In this document: in pieces, positions 6,357 through 7,029 of the stretch
Numbering within the stretch: the first letter of the stretch is position 1
Layout of the letters: the number at the start of each line of letters is the position of its first letter
DNA from: Chitinophaga pinensis
GTDB lineage: Bacteria; Bacteroidota; Bacteroidia; Chitinophagales; Chitinophagaceae
Assembly: GCA_943324055.2 (NCBI GenBank)
Contig: CALPKD020000064.1
Coordinates: 1-7,029 of the forward strand
DNA: 7,029 nucleotides
Direction: 5' to 3'
Notes under the pieces: model-generated
Told to the model about the DNA's origin: nothing
Databases searched by the model: none
The model's input: the letters and a program-made list of their open reading frames with translations, nothing else
Translations under genes and position numbers: made by a program

Positions 6357-7029
6357 ATGAGCGAAAAGGTCTACATTTTTGACACTACCCTAAGAGACGG
6401 GGAACAAGTCCCTGGCTGTAAGCTAAATACCAACGAAAAACTAGCACTGGCCTTAAAACTGGAGGAACTAGGCGTGGATATATTGGAAGCTGGCTTCCCG
6501 GTGTCCAGCCCAGGTGATTTTGAATCGGTGAATCTGATTGCAAAAACATTAAAAAAGACAGTGATCTGTGGTTTGACACGTGCGGTACAAAACGATATCG
6601 AAGTAGCAGCCGAAGCTTTAAAACCCGCCGAACGTTTTAGAATACATACTGGGATCGGTACTTCCGATTTACATATCAAGTACAAATTCAATTCAACCCG
6701 TGAGGAAATTATTGAACGCGCTGTAAAAGCGGTAACCACTGCACGAAAATATACCGACGACGTAGAATTCTACGCTGAGGATGCAGGTCGAACCGACAAT
6801 GAATATTTAGCAAGAGTGATAGAGGCCGTTATTAAAGCAGGCGCCACTACCTTAAACATACCGGACACTACAGGATATTGTTTACCATATCAGTACCAGG
6901 AAAAAATGGAATACTTGGTCAACAATGTAAAAGGAATTGAAAAAGCAGTTTTATCCTGCCACTGTCATAATGATTTAGGATTGGCAACAGCGAATTCTAT
7001 TGCAGGAGTGATGGGTGGAGCAAGACAAA
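6357..7029 (+). CDS. leuA: 2-isopropylmalate synthase, N-terminal part, cut by the window edge
   Basis: LeuA catalyses the first committed step of leucine synthesis, condensing acetyl-CoA with 2-oxoisovalerate to 2-isopropylmalate in the cytoplasm. The frame opens at ATG 6357 and runs off the window after 224 codons. The visible part is most of the HMGL-like TIM barrel. It shows [13 protein letters not shown] (8-20) with metal ligand D9 and catalytic R13, then [12 protein letters not shown] (44-55), [13 protein letters not shown] (95-107), [17 protein letters not shown] (137-153), [11 protein letters not shown] (167-177) and the metal-binding HCHNDLG with H202 and H204. These distinguish it well from homocitrate and citramalate synthases. 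The C-terminal leucine-binding regulatory domain would lie beyond 7029 and cannot be judged. The start is supported because FDTTLRDG begins eight residues in, as usual. Upstream regulation may involve the hairpin at 6238-6259. Confidence 0.95.
   Translation, partial: MSEKVYIFDTTLRDGEQVPGCKLNTNEKLALALKLEELGVDILEAGFPVSSPGDFESVNLIAKTLKKTVICGLTRAVQNDIEVAAEALKPAERFRIHTGIGTSDLHIKYKFNSTREEIIERAVKAVTTARKYTDDVEFYAEDAGRTDNEYLARVIEAVIKAGATTLNIPDTTGYCLPYQYQEKMEYLVNNVKGIEKAVLSCHCHNDLGLATANSIAGVMGGARQ

Noticed and set aside
6371..6739. A 122-codon open frame on the - strand inside leuA.
   Set aside because: It is antisense to a strongly conserved LeuA frame, and its serine-rich translation resembles no protein I know. 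It is a shadow frame.

Overview
The window looks like ordinary chromosomal DNA from a member of the Bacteroidota, most likely of the Chitinophagaceae/Sphingobacteriia type. The reasons are AT-rich sequence, coding regions without clear Shine-Dalgarno sites, and Bacteroidota-style versions of SerC, LeuA (DGEQVPG rather than DGEQSPG) and a DUF1015 protein beside serC. There is also a large helical-repeat protein of a kind I associate with this phylum. The phylum is fairly secure. The family is inference.

Layout. Bases 1-108 are the last 35 codons of a + strand gene, possibly a DUF502-type membrane protein. After 26 bases comes serC (135-1202), then a 143-base gap, then a DUF1015 gene (1346-2608) that ends in a strong intrinsic terminator (2662-2691). 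A separate + strand unit holds an AMP-forming long-chain acyl-CoA synthetase (2757-4538). It meets, with no base between the two stop codons, a - strand gene for a 523-residue TPR-like protein (4539-6110). A 246-base divergent intergenic region (6111-6356) contains a terminator-like hairpin and a match to the Bacteroidota -7 promoter element. The 5' part of leuA (6357 to the window edge) follows on the + strand.

Function. The recognised genes are core metabolism: serine (and possibly pyridoxal phosphate) synthesis, fatty-acid activation and leucine synthesis. The serC-DUF1015 pairing echoes the serC-serA-DUF1015 order I know from other Bacteroidota, but serA is absent from the gap here. No mobile element, CRISPR array, tRNA or rRNA is visible. 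No stretch over 300 bases lacks a gene.

I found no new multi-gene system. The points most worth a second look are the unexplained DUF1015 protein and its DGHHR motif, the hairpin directly downstream of a promoter-like element ahead of leuA, an apparently displaced C-terminal lysine in the acyl-CoA synthetase, and the uncharacterised TPR-like protein.
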